Notes: generated by a model from the sequence alone, not told the origin. DNA of 64,000 bases from Oribacterium parvum ACB1 (GCF_000238055.2 NZ_KE148312.1:1856501-1920500); one strand, 5' to 3'; positions 7,638 to 16,259 are shown, counted from the first letter of the stretch. Made by a program: numbers and translations.

Positions 7638-9473
7638 ATGTCTATTTCAGCAGAGTATGCAGAAGAGCATAAAAGCAGTCCGGCAGTCTTATGCTGCAGG
7701 GCAGAAGAGGGAATTGTCCTTACTAACCACAATCTGGAAGATCCCGAGATTTTTGATGATTTGGTTGATCAGGGACTCTTAAAGCTGGATGGCTGCCTTA
7801 CGATTGGGGAGGTTCTTGGCGGAAAGTTATTGAAGACTTCCGATTCTCTGACACCTCTTACCAAGGATTTGGTAGAAGTAACAGCAGAGGCAGGGGATCC
7901 GGCTAAGGAAGAGGAAAAGAAAGAGGATGCTGTAGTAGCTCCTGTGGGTAAGCCTCAGCTTGGCGGAAGCCTTAAGATTCATATCGGAGAAGGTAAGGGA
8001 ATCGATATTCAGATTCCGGTGGGAGCTTTAGGCGGAGTATCCGGTATCCCCGGTGTGGCTGCTGTCGCTGCAGGCGGCAGTGCTTCCGCTCCGGTTGAGC
8101 AGGAAGAAGTAATTGTTCGCTCCCTGGTAAGAAAGCATTTTAAGATTACCGAGGTAAAGCGCGGTCCTGAAACAAAACTCGAGGGAACTGTTCTTACCAT
8201 TCGTGAAGGAATTGAGGCAGAAGCGGTAGCTTCCCAGGAATTGGTAGAAAAGCTCGAGTTGGAAATCATCACTCCTGACAAGTATCATACTTTCTCCAAT
8301 ACCATTATGGATGTGCAGCCGATTGCAACCAAAGAGGGAGATGATGAAATTGGATATGGAACAACCAGAGTTTTAGATGGTGTGGTTATGGTTGTTTCCG
8401 GAACTGATTCTACCGGTGTGCAGATTGGAGAGTTCGGTTCTTCCGAAGGATATCTTGATGAAAATATTATGTGGGGCCGTCCCGGTGCACCGGATAAGGG
8501 CGATATCTTTATCAAGACCAATGTAATCATTAGAGAAAAGACCAACATGGAGCGTCCGGGTCCTTTGGCAGCTCATAGCGCTACCGATTTGATTACCGAT
8601 GAAATCAGAAAGGCATTAAAGAAAGCGGAAGAGAGTCTTGTTGTCGATACAGAGACATTTAACCAGGTTAGAAGACCGGGTAAGAAGAAGGTGGTTATCG
8701 TTAAGGAAATCATGGGACAAGGTGCGATGCATGACAACCTCATTCTTCCTGTTGAACCGGTTGGTGTTCTTGGTGCAAAGCCGAATGTAGACCTTGGAAA
8801 CGTTCCGGTTGTGGTTTCTCCGCTTGAAGTACTGGATGGCTGTATCCATGCTCTAACCTGTATCGGACCGGCATCTAAAGAGATGTCTCGTCACTACTGG
8901 AGAGAGCCGCTCGTATTGGAAGTATTGCACGACAAGGATGTAGACCTTGCTGGGGTTGTTCTTGTCGGTTCTCCGCAAATTAATTCCGAGAAGTTCTATG
9001 TTTCCCGCCGTGTAGGTATGACACTGGAAGCAATTGGTCCGGACGGTGCTTTTGTTACTACCGAGGGATTCGGAAACAACCACATTGATTTTGCAAGCCA
9101 TATCGAGCAGATTGGTAAGAGAGGCATCAAGGTTGTAGGTATGTCTTTCTGTGCTAACCAGGGGGCACTTGTTGTAGGTAACAAGTATATGAATGCTATG
9201 GTGGATAACAACAAGTCCGAGGCCGGTATTGAAAACGAGATTCTTGCAAACAATACCCTTTGTCCGGAGGATGCAATCCGTGCCTTAAATATGTTAAAGG
9301 CGGAAATGATCGGCGAAGAAGTGAAGAAAGCGGAACGTAAGTGGAATCCGAATGTCAAGGCGCAGAACGTAGAATTGATTTCCAATGTTACCGGAAAACC
9401 GATCCAGCTTGTGGAGAATGAAACTTCTCTTCCCATGAGTGATAAGTTTAAGGAAAAGTACTTAAACTCCTGA
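7638..9473 (+). CDS. prdA: D-proline reductase proprotein PrdA
   Basis: PrdA is the precursor of the two non-selenium subunits of D-proline reductase, which opens D-proline to 5-aminovalerate in Stickland fermentation. The family self-cleaves at an internal Cys, which becomes the N-terminal pyruvoyl group that binds substrate. The expected site is visible: A-L-T407 | C408-I-G-P. The 611-residue length is typical. N-terminal residues 1-150 include C19-C20 and a Gly/Ala-rich linker; residues about 155-407 and 408-560 are homologous to the PrdD and PrdE products encoded downstream. The ATG has AAAGGAAG 7 nt upstream. The stop overlaps the next start (TGATG). Confidence 0.95.
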   Translation: MSISAEYAEEHKSSPAVLCCRAEEGIVLTNHNLEDPEIFDDLVDQGLLKLDGCLTIGEVLGGKLLKTSDSLTPLTKDLVEVTAEAGDPAKEEEKKEDAVVAPVGKPQLGGSLKIHIGEGKGIDIQIPVGALGGVSGIPGVAAVAAGGSASAPVEQEEVIVRSLVRKHFKITEVKRGPETKLEGTVLTIREGIEAEAVASQELVEKLELEIITPDKYHTFSNTIMDVQPIATKEGDDEIGYGTTRVLDGVVMVVSGTDSTGVQIGEFGSSEGYLDENIMWGRPGAPDKGDIFIKTNVIIREKTNMERPGPLAAHSATDLITDEIRKALKKAEESLVVDTETFNQVRRPGKKKVVIVKEIMGQGAMHDNLILPVEPVGVLGAKPNVDLGNVPVVVSPLEVLDGCIHALTCIGPASKEMSRHYWREPLVLEVLHDKDVDLAGVVLVGSPQINSEKFYVSRRVGMTLEAIGPDGAFVTTEGFGNNHIDFASHIEQIGKRGIKVVGMSFCANQGALVVGNKYMNAMVDNNKSEAGIENEILANNTLCPEDAIRALNMLKAEMIGEEVKKAERKWNPNVKAQNVELISNVTGKPIQLVENETSLPMSDKFKEKYLNS

Positions 9474-9718
9474 TGCCGAAGTACACGGATAAACTCATTT
9501 ATATGGAAGGTGTCATTGTGGAAGTTCATGATGGCGCTGTGGGAATTGATTTAAAGGGGCGTCTAGGCTTTTTGAAAATTCCCATGCGGATGTTGATTTC
9601 GGATTATGAAATCAAAGTCGGGCAGGAAGTAGGCTTTAATATGAGCTTTATAGAACAGCTCGGTCCGGAAGTAAATGAGAAATACATTAGTAATATTCAA
9701 AAGCATAAAGAGCTGTAG
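9473..9718 (+). CDS. Small conserved protein between prdA and prdB
   Basis: This is an 81-residue soluble protein, translationally coupled to prdA by a TGATG overlap. The sequence (MEGVIVEVHDGAVGIDLKG, GFLKIPMRMLI, QEVGFNMSFIEQLGP) suggests a small all-beta fold. A small gene sits at the same place in other prd operons, and I believe this matches the family NCBI calls CBO2463/CBO2479 domain, but I cannot verify that. Its role is not known to me; the location suggests assembly, maturation or electron supply of the reductase. There are no cysteines, so direct redox or thiol metal binding is unlikely. Confidence 0.7.
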   Translation: MPKYTDKLIYMEGVIVEVHDGAVGIDLKGRLGFLKIPMRMLISDYEIKVGQEVGFNMSFIEQLGPEVNEKYISNIQKHKEL

Positions 9719-9753
9719 AATATTCACATAAAATACAATGAAAGGAGAAAGAC

Positions 9754-10479
9754 ATGGATTTTACAGTAGTAAAAGGGATGCAGTCTGAAATCTTTGTTCC
9801 TGTTACTCCTCCTCCTGTTTGGGCACCGGTAACGAAGCCTTTAAAGGACATGGTAGTGGCCATCGCTACTGCTGCCGGAGTACATCATAAAGATGATAAG
9901 AGATTTAATCTTGCCGGTGACTTTACATTCAGAATCATCAAGGACACGATGCCTTCCAGTGAATTAATGGTATCTCACGGAGGATATGATAATAGTGATG
10001 TTAATAAAGATATCAACTGTATGTTCCCGATTGACAGACTTCATGAGCTGGCAAAAAATGGTGTAATTAAGGGGGTAGCTCCGGTACACATTGGCTTCAT
10101 GGGTGGTGGCGGAAACCAGGAAAAGTTTAAGAACGAAACCGGTCCGGCTATTGCGAAGATTTTAAAGGATGAGGGCGTGGATGCCGTAATCCTTACCGCT
10201 GGCTGAGGAACTTGCCATCGTTCTGCCGTGCTTGTGCAGAGAGCTATAGAGGAGGCTGGCATACCGACAATTATTATTGCCGCCCTTCCTCCTGTCGTAA
10301 GACAGACCGGTACTCCCCGAGCAGTTGCTCCTCTCGTTCCGATGGGTGCAAATGCAGGAGAGCCAAACAATATCGAAATGCAATACAATATAGTAAAGGA
10401 TACCTTGGAGCAGCTTGAAGAAATTGAGTCTGCTGGTAAGATTGTTCCCTTACCTTATGAGTATGTTGCAAAGGTATAA
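9754..10479 (+). CDS. prdB: D-proline reductase selenoprotein subunit PrdB
   Basis: PrdB is the catalytic selenoprotein subunit of D-proline reductase; its selenol is thought to attack the alpha carbon of the PrdA-bound proline. The gene reads through an in-frame UGA at 10204-10206 (codon 151), giving a 241-residue protein. Evidence for recoding: the same frame stays open for 90 further codons of family-like sequence (GTCHRSAVLVQRAIEEAG, QTGTPRAVAPLVPMGANAGEPNN), a Sec-G-T-Cys redox motif is formed, a hairpin follows the UGA at SECIS distance, and selB lies in the same cluster. AAAGGAG precedes the ATG. Reading UGA as stop would truncate the enzyme at its active site. Confidence 0.96.
10221..10241 (+). 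promoter_or_regulatory. SECIS-like hairpin for the prdB UGA
   Basis: TCTGC (10222-10226) pairs with GCAGA (10236-10240), extended by a T-G pair, with a 9-nt loop CGTGCTTGT. The stem begins 15 nt after the UGA and the loop contains two GT dinucleotides, as in bacterial SECIS elements, which sit inside the coding sequence just after the Sec codon and are bound by SelB. Confidence 0.65.
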
Positions 10480-10486
10480 ATGAGAG

Positions 10487-10518
10487 ATCGGAAGCATATT
10501 TTATGCTTCCGATTTTTT
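10487..10518 (+). terminator. Strong internal terminator between prdB and prdD
   Basis: A perfect 12-bp stem (10487-10498 with 10502-10513) has a TTT loop and a run of six T ending at 10518. It begins 8 nt after the prdB stop codon and lies within the prd cluster, so it should reduce prdD-prdE-selB transcript relative to prdCAB. Confidence 0.9.
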
Positions 10519-10569
10519 AAAATCTGGGATAAACTAGAAAAAGAAAAAGGGAGAAGGGAGAATTTATGT

Positions 10570-11343
10570 ATGGAAGAAAGAGTACTTAGGACCTTAAGTA
10601 TAAAGGCTTTCCATGTGAGAGAGGCAGTAGTTGGGGATAGATTTTCCTTGAGTAAGGGAGAAGCAAACGAATATAGCCTGCAATATAATCCGGCTGTTTT
10701 AGAAGAATTTGCTAAGGAAGAATCTCTTATTCATTCCTATTCTTTGCAACTTGTTCCTAAAGAAGGCCGCCATATCCCCATTCATTCCATTATGGATATT
10801 ATTCCGATTTCCACCAAGGTTTTGGGAAAAATCGGGGAGGGAATAACCCATACTCTGACGGGGATCTATATTGTCCTTACCGGAACGGATACGGAGGGGA
10901 ATTATGTTTCCGCTTTTGGTAATTCCGATGGATTTCTGGATGAACAGATTGTTTTTGACCGTGCGGGAACGCCGGGAAAAGATGATTTGATTTTGCTTTT
11001 AGATGTCTGTTTAGAGGCAAAGGCAGGCTATGCTCGTTCGGGGCCGGATGCCTGCCATAGACTTTGTGATAATTTTTGTCAGGAGATTCGACAACTTTTA
11101 AAAAAGAAGAATGGGATGTATTGTACGGAAAGACATGATTATCGAGATATAGAGAGACCGGGAAAAGATAAGGTTGTACTTGTGAAACTGGTGAGCGGAC
11201 AGGGAGCCATGTATGACACGCATTTTCTTTCTCCGGAACCTTCCGGTTTTAACGGAAGTCATTCGATTATAGAAAGTACCGGATCTCCGGTTATTTTATC
11301 CCCAAATGAATATCGGGATGGAGCAATACGGGCATTGTATTAA
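10570..11343 (+). CDS. prdD: Proline reductase-associated protein PrdD (PrdA N-half paralogue)
   Basis: This 257-residue protein is homologous to the middle part of PrdA (about residues 155-407). Shared blocks include IMDIIPISTK versus IMDVQPIATK, VLTGTDTEG versus VVSGTDSTG, SDGFLDEQI versus SEGYLDENI, RPGKDKVVLVK versus RPGKKKVVIVK, and GQGAMYD versus GQGAMHD. It ends RDGAIRALY, aligned exactly with the residues before the PrdA self-cleavage Cys. Function is not established; association with or maturation of the reductase is the usual suggestion. The ATG 10570 is chosen because GGGAGAAGGGAG lies just upstream and the longer in-frame start at 10480 would translate the terminator hairpin. Confidence 0.88.
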   Translation: MEERVLRTLSIKAFHVREAVVGDRFSLSKGEANEYSLQYNPAVLEEFAKEESLIHSYSLQLVPKEGRHIPIHSIMDIIPISTKVLGKIGEGITHTLTGIYIVLTGTDTEGNYVSAFGNSDGFLDEQIVFDRAGTPGKDDLILLLDVCLEAKAGYARSGPDACHRLCDNFCQEIRQLLKKKNGMYCTERHDYRDIERPGKDKVVLVKLVSGQGAMYDTHFLSPEPSGFNGSHSIIESTGSPVILSPNEYRDGAIRALY

Positions 11344-11377
11344 AGACAGATTTGTTTATTTGTTATAGGAGAAAAAT

Positions 11378-11848
11378 ATGGGAATAGGACCTTCGACAAA
11401 AGAAACAACCTTACATCATTTTCGGGATCCCTTGGTGGATGAACTTTGTGATGATACAGACATCGATTTTACAGGAGTTATTGTGGCTGGAATCCCTCAG
11501 GACAATGTCAATAAATATTTTACCGGAGACCGTATAGGTGCTTGGGCTGAAGCGATGCGTGTAAAGGGGGCCATAGTCAGTGAAGACAGCTGGGGAAACA
11601 GCAATGTCGATTTTGCTCATGCCATTGAGGAAATCGGAAAAAGAGATATTGCGGTGGTCGGTATATCCTTTGTGGGGGTACAAGGTGCATTTGTAGTAAC
11701 GAATCAGTATATGAATAATATAGTGGATATTAATAAAAGTGCGGAAGGTGTGGAGACCAATGTTGTCGGGGAAAACAATCTTGTTCGAAGCGATGCAAAA
11801 AAAGCAAAGGCCATTTTAAAATTAAAAATGAGATCGGTAGAGAGATAG
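11378..11848 (+). CDS. prdE: Proline reductase-associated protein PrdE (PrdA C-half paralogue)
   Basis: This 156-residue protein is homologous to the PrdA segment after the processing site. It starts M-G-I-G-P-S-T-K-E where PrdA reads T-C-I-G-P-A-S-K-E, and goes on with FRDPLVDEL, DFTGVIVAG, EEIGKRDIAVVGISF and QGAFVVTNQYMNN, all with clear PrdA counterparts. It lacks the Cys that forms the pyruvoyl group, so it cannot substitute for the catalytic subunit. Together with PrdD it looks like a non-catalytic, pre-split PrdA. ATAGGAG precedes the ATG at 7 nt, and prdD ends 34 nt upstream. Confidence 0.88.
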   Translation: MGIGPSTKETTLHHFRDPLVDELCDDTDIDFTGVIVAGIPQDNVNKYFTGDRIGAWAEAMRVKGAIVSEDSWGNSNVDFAHAIEEIGKRDIAVVGISFVGVQGAFVVTNQYMNNIVDINKSAEGVETNVVGENNLVRSDAKKAKAILKLKMRSVER

Positions 11849-11861
11849 AGTGATAGTGCGT

Positions 11862-13781
11862 ATGGAAGGAAAACATTTTATTATTGGTACTGCAGGGCAT
11901 ATTGATCACGGAAAAACAGCCTTGGTAAAGGCCTTAACAGGATATGATACGGATAGGCTTAAGGAGGAGAAAAAAAGGGGAATGACCATAGAACTGGGCT
12001 TTACCTCTCTTTCTCTTTTCTCAGGAGAGAAAATCGGACTTATTGATACCCCGGGACATGAAAAATTTATACGCACTATGGTTGCCGGTGCAATGGGGAT
12101 GGACCTCGTACTGCTTGTTATTTCCGCAAAAGAAGGAATCATGCCGCAGACTGTTGAGCACTTGGCTATACTCCGTCTTCTTAATGTGACGAAAATAGTT
12201 GTAGTATTGACTATGATTGACTTGGTCGAAGCAAGTATAGTGCAAAAAAGAAAAGAAGAAATCAAGGAATTTTTTAAAGCGGAAAAGATAGAGATTTTTC
12301 CGGTTTCCGCCTATACGGGAGAGGGGATTCAAGACTTAAGTACATTCCTGTCAAAAAAAGCGGGAGAGGTAGAGGGGAAATCCATACGGGGTAGCTTTCG
12401 AATGCCGATAGACCGCGTTTTTTCTGTTGCCGGAGCAGGAACAATAGTGACCGGAACGGCACTTTCCGGTCGTGTTTTCAAAAGTAATACAGAAGCAGAA
12501 AATGAGATAAAATGGGTTCTTTATCCCGAGGAAAGAGAAATACGAATCAGAAATATTCAGGTTCATGGAAAGGATGTGAATTGCGCTTATGCCGGGGAGA
12601 GAATTGCTTTAAATCTCCAAGGAGTAGAGAAAGAGCAATGTTATAAGGGAGAGCTTATCGGAGAAAAAGGGGCACTACAGCCAAGTTCTCTTTTTGATTG
12701 TCGCATTGAAAGTATTCGTGGAACTGCCGGAGACATACACCATAATCAAAGGATGGAAATTCTTCTTGGAACAGCCCATATTCCTTGTAAAGTTGTATTT
12801 TTAGAGGGAGATAGAATCAAAGAGGGAGAATCAGTACTTGTACAGCTTCAGTTAGAAGAAAAAACCGTAGCGGTTTTCGGGGAACGATTTATCTTGCGTG
12901 ATGAATCTCGCTCTATGACACTTGGCGGTGGAGTGGTACTTGATCCTTGTCCTAAAGGAAGGCATAGGAGAGGACGCTTTCCTCTTGCATATCTTGAAAG
13001 CATGGAAACGGGAGGAGAGGAAGCTCTTCTCCATTCCTATTTAAAGAAAAGAAAAAGAAGGTTTGTTTCTATCTCGGAATTAAAGAGGCAATTTAGCGGA
13101 TTCTCAAGAATACAGGCAATTTTAGGGGAGGAAGCCTCTTTATTATTTGTTATTGTGATAAACGGTGAAGCATATGCCCTTCTTTCAGAAGAGGAAGAAT
13201 TAATACGGAAAGAGGTAGAGGATTATCTTCACGAATTCCATAAGAAAAATCCTTATAAATTGGGTGAAAAGCCTATGGTACTGTACAGCAGGCTTTTTTC
13301 TTCTTATAACAAAAATACCTATAAGGCACTTCTTAGAAGCTGGGAAGAGAAGAAATGCTTTCGTTTCGGGGAAGATTTTATAGCCTTAGTCGGATACAAA
13401 ATGGTTAAGGATGAAAAGTATACGAAAATTGCCAATGCCCTTGTGAATGATATGCAAAAAGCAAAGTTCAGTTTCATAAAGCTCTCCGAGCATTTTTGGC
13501 TTCCGGAAGAGAAAAAGCTATTGCCTGACGTTATTGCAAGTCTGGAAAATAAAGGGACTCTTGTGCAATTAGATGGAGAATACTATACGCTTAGAAAACT
13601 CTTCGAAAGCTTAAAGAATTTTTCTCTGGAAAAAATGGAAAAAGAGGGAGAAATCACCATCGATGCTCTAAGGGAAGAGTTCGGAATCTCTCGAAAAAAT
13701 GCGAAGCTTTTCTTTAAGGCAACGGATAAAATGGGAATCACAAAGGACAGAGGCTTTGAAAGCGCGCGCTCTATGCCTTGA
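11862..13781 (+). CDS. selB: Selenocysteine-specific translation elongation factor SelB
   Basis: SelB is an EF-Tu-like GTPase that delivers Sec-tRNA to UGA codons followed by a SECIS hairpin. The 639-residue protein has G1 GHIDHGKT at 12-19, G3 DTPGHE, beta-barrel domains 2 and 3 (FSVAGAGTIVTGT), and C-terminal winged-helix domains for SECIS binding (IDALREEFGISRKNAKLFF). The G4 motif reads T117-M-I-D120, with Met where NKxD/TKxD normally has Lys. It starts 13 nt after prdE (2 nt if GTG 11850 is used), so it is cotranscribed with the selenoprotein operon it serves. ATG 11862 matches the family N terminus; GTG 11850 would add four residues. selA, selD and tRNA-Sec are not in the window. Confidence 0.95.
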   Translation: MEGKHFIIGTAGHIDHGKTALVKALTGYDTDRLKEEKKRGMTIELGFTSLSLFSGEKIGLIDTPGHEKFIRTMVAGAMGMDLVLLVISAKEGIMPQTVEHLAILRLLNVTKIVVVLTMIDLVEASIVQKRKEEIKEFFKAEKIEIFPVSAYTGEGIQDLSTFLSKKAGEVEGKSIRGSFRMPIDRVFSVAGAGTIVTGTALSGRVFKSNTEAENEIKWVLYPEEREIRIRNIQVHGKDVNCAYAGERIALNLQGVEKEQCYKGELIGEKGALQPSSLFDCRIESIRGTAGDIHHNQRMEILLGTAHIPCKVVFLEGDRIKEGESVLVQLQLEEKTVAVFGERFILRDESRSMTLGGGVVLDPCPKGRHRRGRFPLAYLESMETGGEEALLHSYLKKRKRRFVSISELKRQFSGFSRIQAILGEEASLLFVIVINGEAYALLSEEEELIRKEVEDYLHEFHKKNPYKLGEKPMVLYSRLFSSYNKNTYKALLRSWEEKKCFRFGEDFIALVGYKMVKDEKYTKIANALVNDMQKAKFSFIKLSEHFWLPEEKKLLPDVIASLENKGTLVQLDGEYYTLRKLFESLKNFSLEKMEKEGEITIDALREEFGISRKNAKLFFKATDKMGITKDRGFESARSMP

Positions 13782-13841
13782 CGAGACTTGAAGTTTGGAT
13801 ATACAATAAACTGCATTGTTGTAGGAAGATAGAGGTGAAAC

Positions 13842-16259
13842 ATGGCAAGATATAATCATGCGCAAGTGGAAAAGAAGTGGCAGGAATTCTGGGAGAAGAA
13901 TCCCATTAATCCGAAGGATGATAAGAAAGAAAAATACTACTGTTTGGATATGTTCCCGTACCCTTCCGGATCCGGCTTACATGTAGGACACTGGAGAGGG
14001 TATGTGATTTCCGATGCTTGGTCCCGTTACCAGCTGATTAAGGGAAAATATGTGATCCATCCGATGGGCTGGGACGCCTTCGGTCTTCCTGCAGAAAACT
14101 ATGCTATTAAGATGGGCATTCATCCCTCTGTAACCACAAAAAAGAATGTGGAGAACATTAAAAAGCAACTGCACCAAATCAATGCGATTTATGATTGGGA
14201 CATGGAGCTTAACACCACGGATCCGGATTACTTCAAGTGGACACAGTGGATTTTTGTGAAAATGTTTGAGAAGGGTCTTGCTTATGAGAAGGAGTTCCCA
14301 ATCAACTGGTGTCCAAGCTGTAAGACAGGCCTTGCCAACGAAGAGGTGGTGGACGGAAAGTGCGAGCGATGCGGAACTGCAGTGACGAAGAAAAATCTTC
14401 GTCAGTGGATGTTGAAGATTACCGCTTATGCAGACCGTTTACTCGATGACCTTGACACTCTGGATTGGCCGGAAAAGGTGAAGAAGATGCAGGCCGAGTG
14501 GATTGGCCGTTCTTATGGTGCAGAGGTGGACTTTAAGCTGGAGAACTCCGAAGAGAAGATTACCGTCTTTACTACAAGGCCGGATACACTATACGGTGCG
14601 ACATTCCTCGTTTTGGCTCCGGAGCATCCTTTGGTAAGGAATATTACTACAGTGGAGCAGAAGGCTGCAGTAGAAGACTATATTCAAAAGGCTGCAAACA
14701 AATCCAATGTAGATAGAATGGCTGTTACGGATAAGGATAAGACCGGTGTCTTTACCGGAGCTTTCGTTATCAATCCGATGAACGGAAAGAAGACCCCGGT
14801 TTGGATTTCCGACTATGTACTTGCTGACCACGGAACCGGTGCGATTATGTGCGTACCTGCGCATGATTCCCGTGACTTTGCCTTTGCAAAGAAATTTGAT
14901 CTTCCGATTGTGCAGGTTATTTCCAAGGATGGAAAGGAAGAGGAGCTTACAGAGGCTTATACGGAAGCAAGCGGTGTGATGATCAATTCCGGCGCTTGGA
15001 ACGGACAGGAATCCTCCGTATTGAAAGAAACCGCCCCGGAAGAGATAGAGAAGAAGGGACTCGGTAAGAAGACAGTCAGCTATAAACTAAGAGACTGGGT
15101 ATTCTCCAGACAGCGTTACTGGGGAGAACCGATTCCCATCGTGCACTGCCCGAAATGTGGAAACGTAGCGGTTCCGGTAGAGGAATTACCCTTAAAGCTA
15201 CCCGAGGTAGAGCATTATGAGCCGAGTGGAACGGGAGAATCCCCCCTTGCCGGTATTCCCGAATGGGTAAACTGTAGCTGTCCGAAATGCGGGGGAAAGG
15301 CAAAAAGAGAGACGAACACGATGCCTCAGTGGGCAGGCTCCTCCTGGTATTTTATTCGTTATGTGGATAAATACAATGATAAGGAACTGATTAGCAGGGA
15401 AAAGGCGGATAAGTATCTTCCGGTAGATATGTATATTGGAGGAGTAGAGCATGCAGTGCTTCACCTGCTCTATTCTCGGTTCTGGACTAAGTTCCTCTAT
15501 GACATCGGTGTAGTCGGCTTTAAGGAGCCCTTCAAGAAGCTGTTTAACCAAGGCATGATTTTGGGACCGGACGGGCAGAAGATGTCTAAGTCCATGGGAA
15601 ATGTAGTTTCTCCGGATGATCTAGTGGCAGATTACGGCTGTGATGCCTTGCGTCTTTATGAGCTTTTTGTCGGCCCTCCCGAGCTGGATGCCGCTTGGGA
15701 TGCAAGAGGAATAGACGGCGTTTATCGTTTCTTAAACCGTTTTTATTCTCTGGTACTCGATTCCAAAGAAAAGAAGGTGGCTGAGACAAAGGAAATGCTT
15801 CGACTTCGTCATAATCTCATTCACGACATTGAGGAGCGGTTTGAAAGCTTTAACTTAAATACCGTGGTTTCCGGTTTCATGGAGTATAACAATTCTATGC
15901 TGGATATCGCTAAAAGAGAAGGCGGAATGGATTTAGAGACTTTAAGGACTTTCTCCATTCTACTTGCTCCGTTTGCACCGCATATTGCGGAGGAATGCTA
16001 CCACTTATGCGGTGGAGAGACTTCCGTATTCTCCGCAAACTGGCCGGAGTACAGCGATAAGGAGAGAGAAGCGGATGAAATCAAGGTTCCGGTACAGATT
16101 AACGGGAAAGTGAAGACTGTACTCGAGGTGCCGAAAGATATCGATAAGGAGAGCATTTTAAAAGAGGCGAAGAAGGCTATCGGAGATAAGCTTTCCGGCA
16201 ATCTTATAAAGGAAGTCTATGTTCCGGGCAAGATTGTGAATTTTGTTGTAAAGCCATAA
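13842..16259 (+). CDS. leuS: Leucyl-tRNA synthetase
   Basis: This class I aminoacyl-tRNA synthetase (805 residues, typical for bacteria) charges tRNA-Leu. The HIGH signature is H-V-G-H within YPSGSGLHVGHWRGY near residue 45, the editing (CP1) domain includes VFTTRPDTLYGATF, a zinc-type Cys pair occurs near residue 155 (CPSCKTG), and the KMSKS loop is GQKMSKSMGN near residue 580. AGAGG precedes the ATG, which starts MARYNHAQVEKKW as in the family. There is no T-box leader: only 60 nt separate it from selB. Confidence 0.97.
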   Translation: MARYNHAQVEKKWQEFWEKNPINPKDDKKEKYYCLDMFPYPSGSGLHVGHWRGYVISDAWSRYQLIKGKYVIHPMGWDAFGLPAENYAIKMGIHPSVTTKKNVENIKKQLHQINAIYDWDMELNTTDPDYFKWTQWIFVKMFEKGLAYEKEFPINWCPSCKTGLANEEVVDGKCERCGTAVTKKNLRQWMLKITAYADRLLDDLDTLDWPEKVKKMQAEWIGRSYGAEVDFKLENSEEKITVFTTRPDTLYGATFLVLAPEHPLVRNITTVEQKAAVEDYIQKAANKSNVDRMAVTDKDKTGVFTGAFVINPMNGKKTPVWISDYVLADHGTGAIMCVPAHDSRDFAFAKKFDLPIVQVISKDGKEEELTEAYTEASGVMINSGAWNGQESSVLKETAPEEIEKKGLGKKTVSYKLRDWVFSRQRYWGEPIPIVHCPKCGNVAVPVEELPLKLPEVEHYEPSGTGESPLAGIPEWVNCSCPKCGGKAKRETNTMPQWAGSSWYFIRYVDKYNDKELISREKADKYLPVDMYIGGVEHAVLHLLYSRFWTKFLYDIGVVGFKEPFKKLFNQGMILGPDGQKMSKSMGNVVSPDDLVADYGCDALRLYELFVGPPELDAAWDARGIDGVYRFLNRFYSLVLDSKEKKVAETKEMLRLRHNLIHDIEERFESFNLNTVVSGFMEYNNSMLDIAKREGGMDLETLRTFSILLAPFAPHIAEECYHLCGGETSVFSANWPEYSDKEREADEIKVPVQINGKVKTVLEVPKDIDKESILKEAKKAIGDKLSGNLIKEVYVPGKIVNFVVKP

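Noticed and set aside
10204-10206. TGA in prdB as a nonsense mutation or pseudogene
   Set aside because: Family knowledge, the open frame beyond it, the Sec-x-x-Cys motif, a SECIS-like hairpin and adjacent selB all support recoding.
10480-10569. Longer PrdD start immediately after prdB
   Set aside because: It would translate the terminator hairpin and add residues without family similarity; a good ribosome site precedes ATG 10570.
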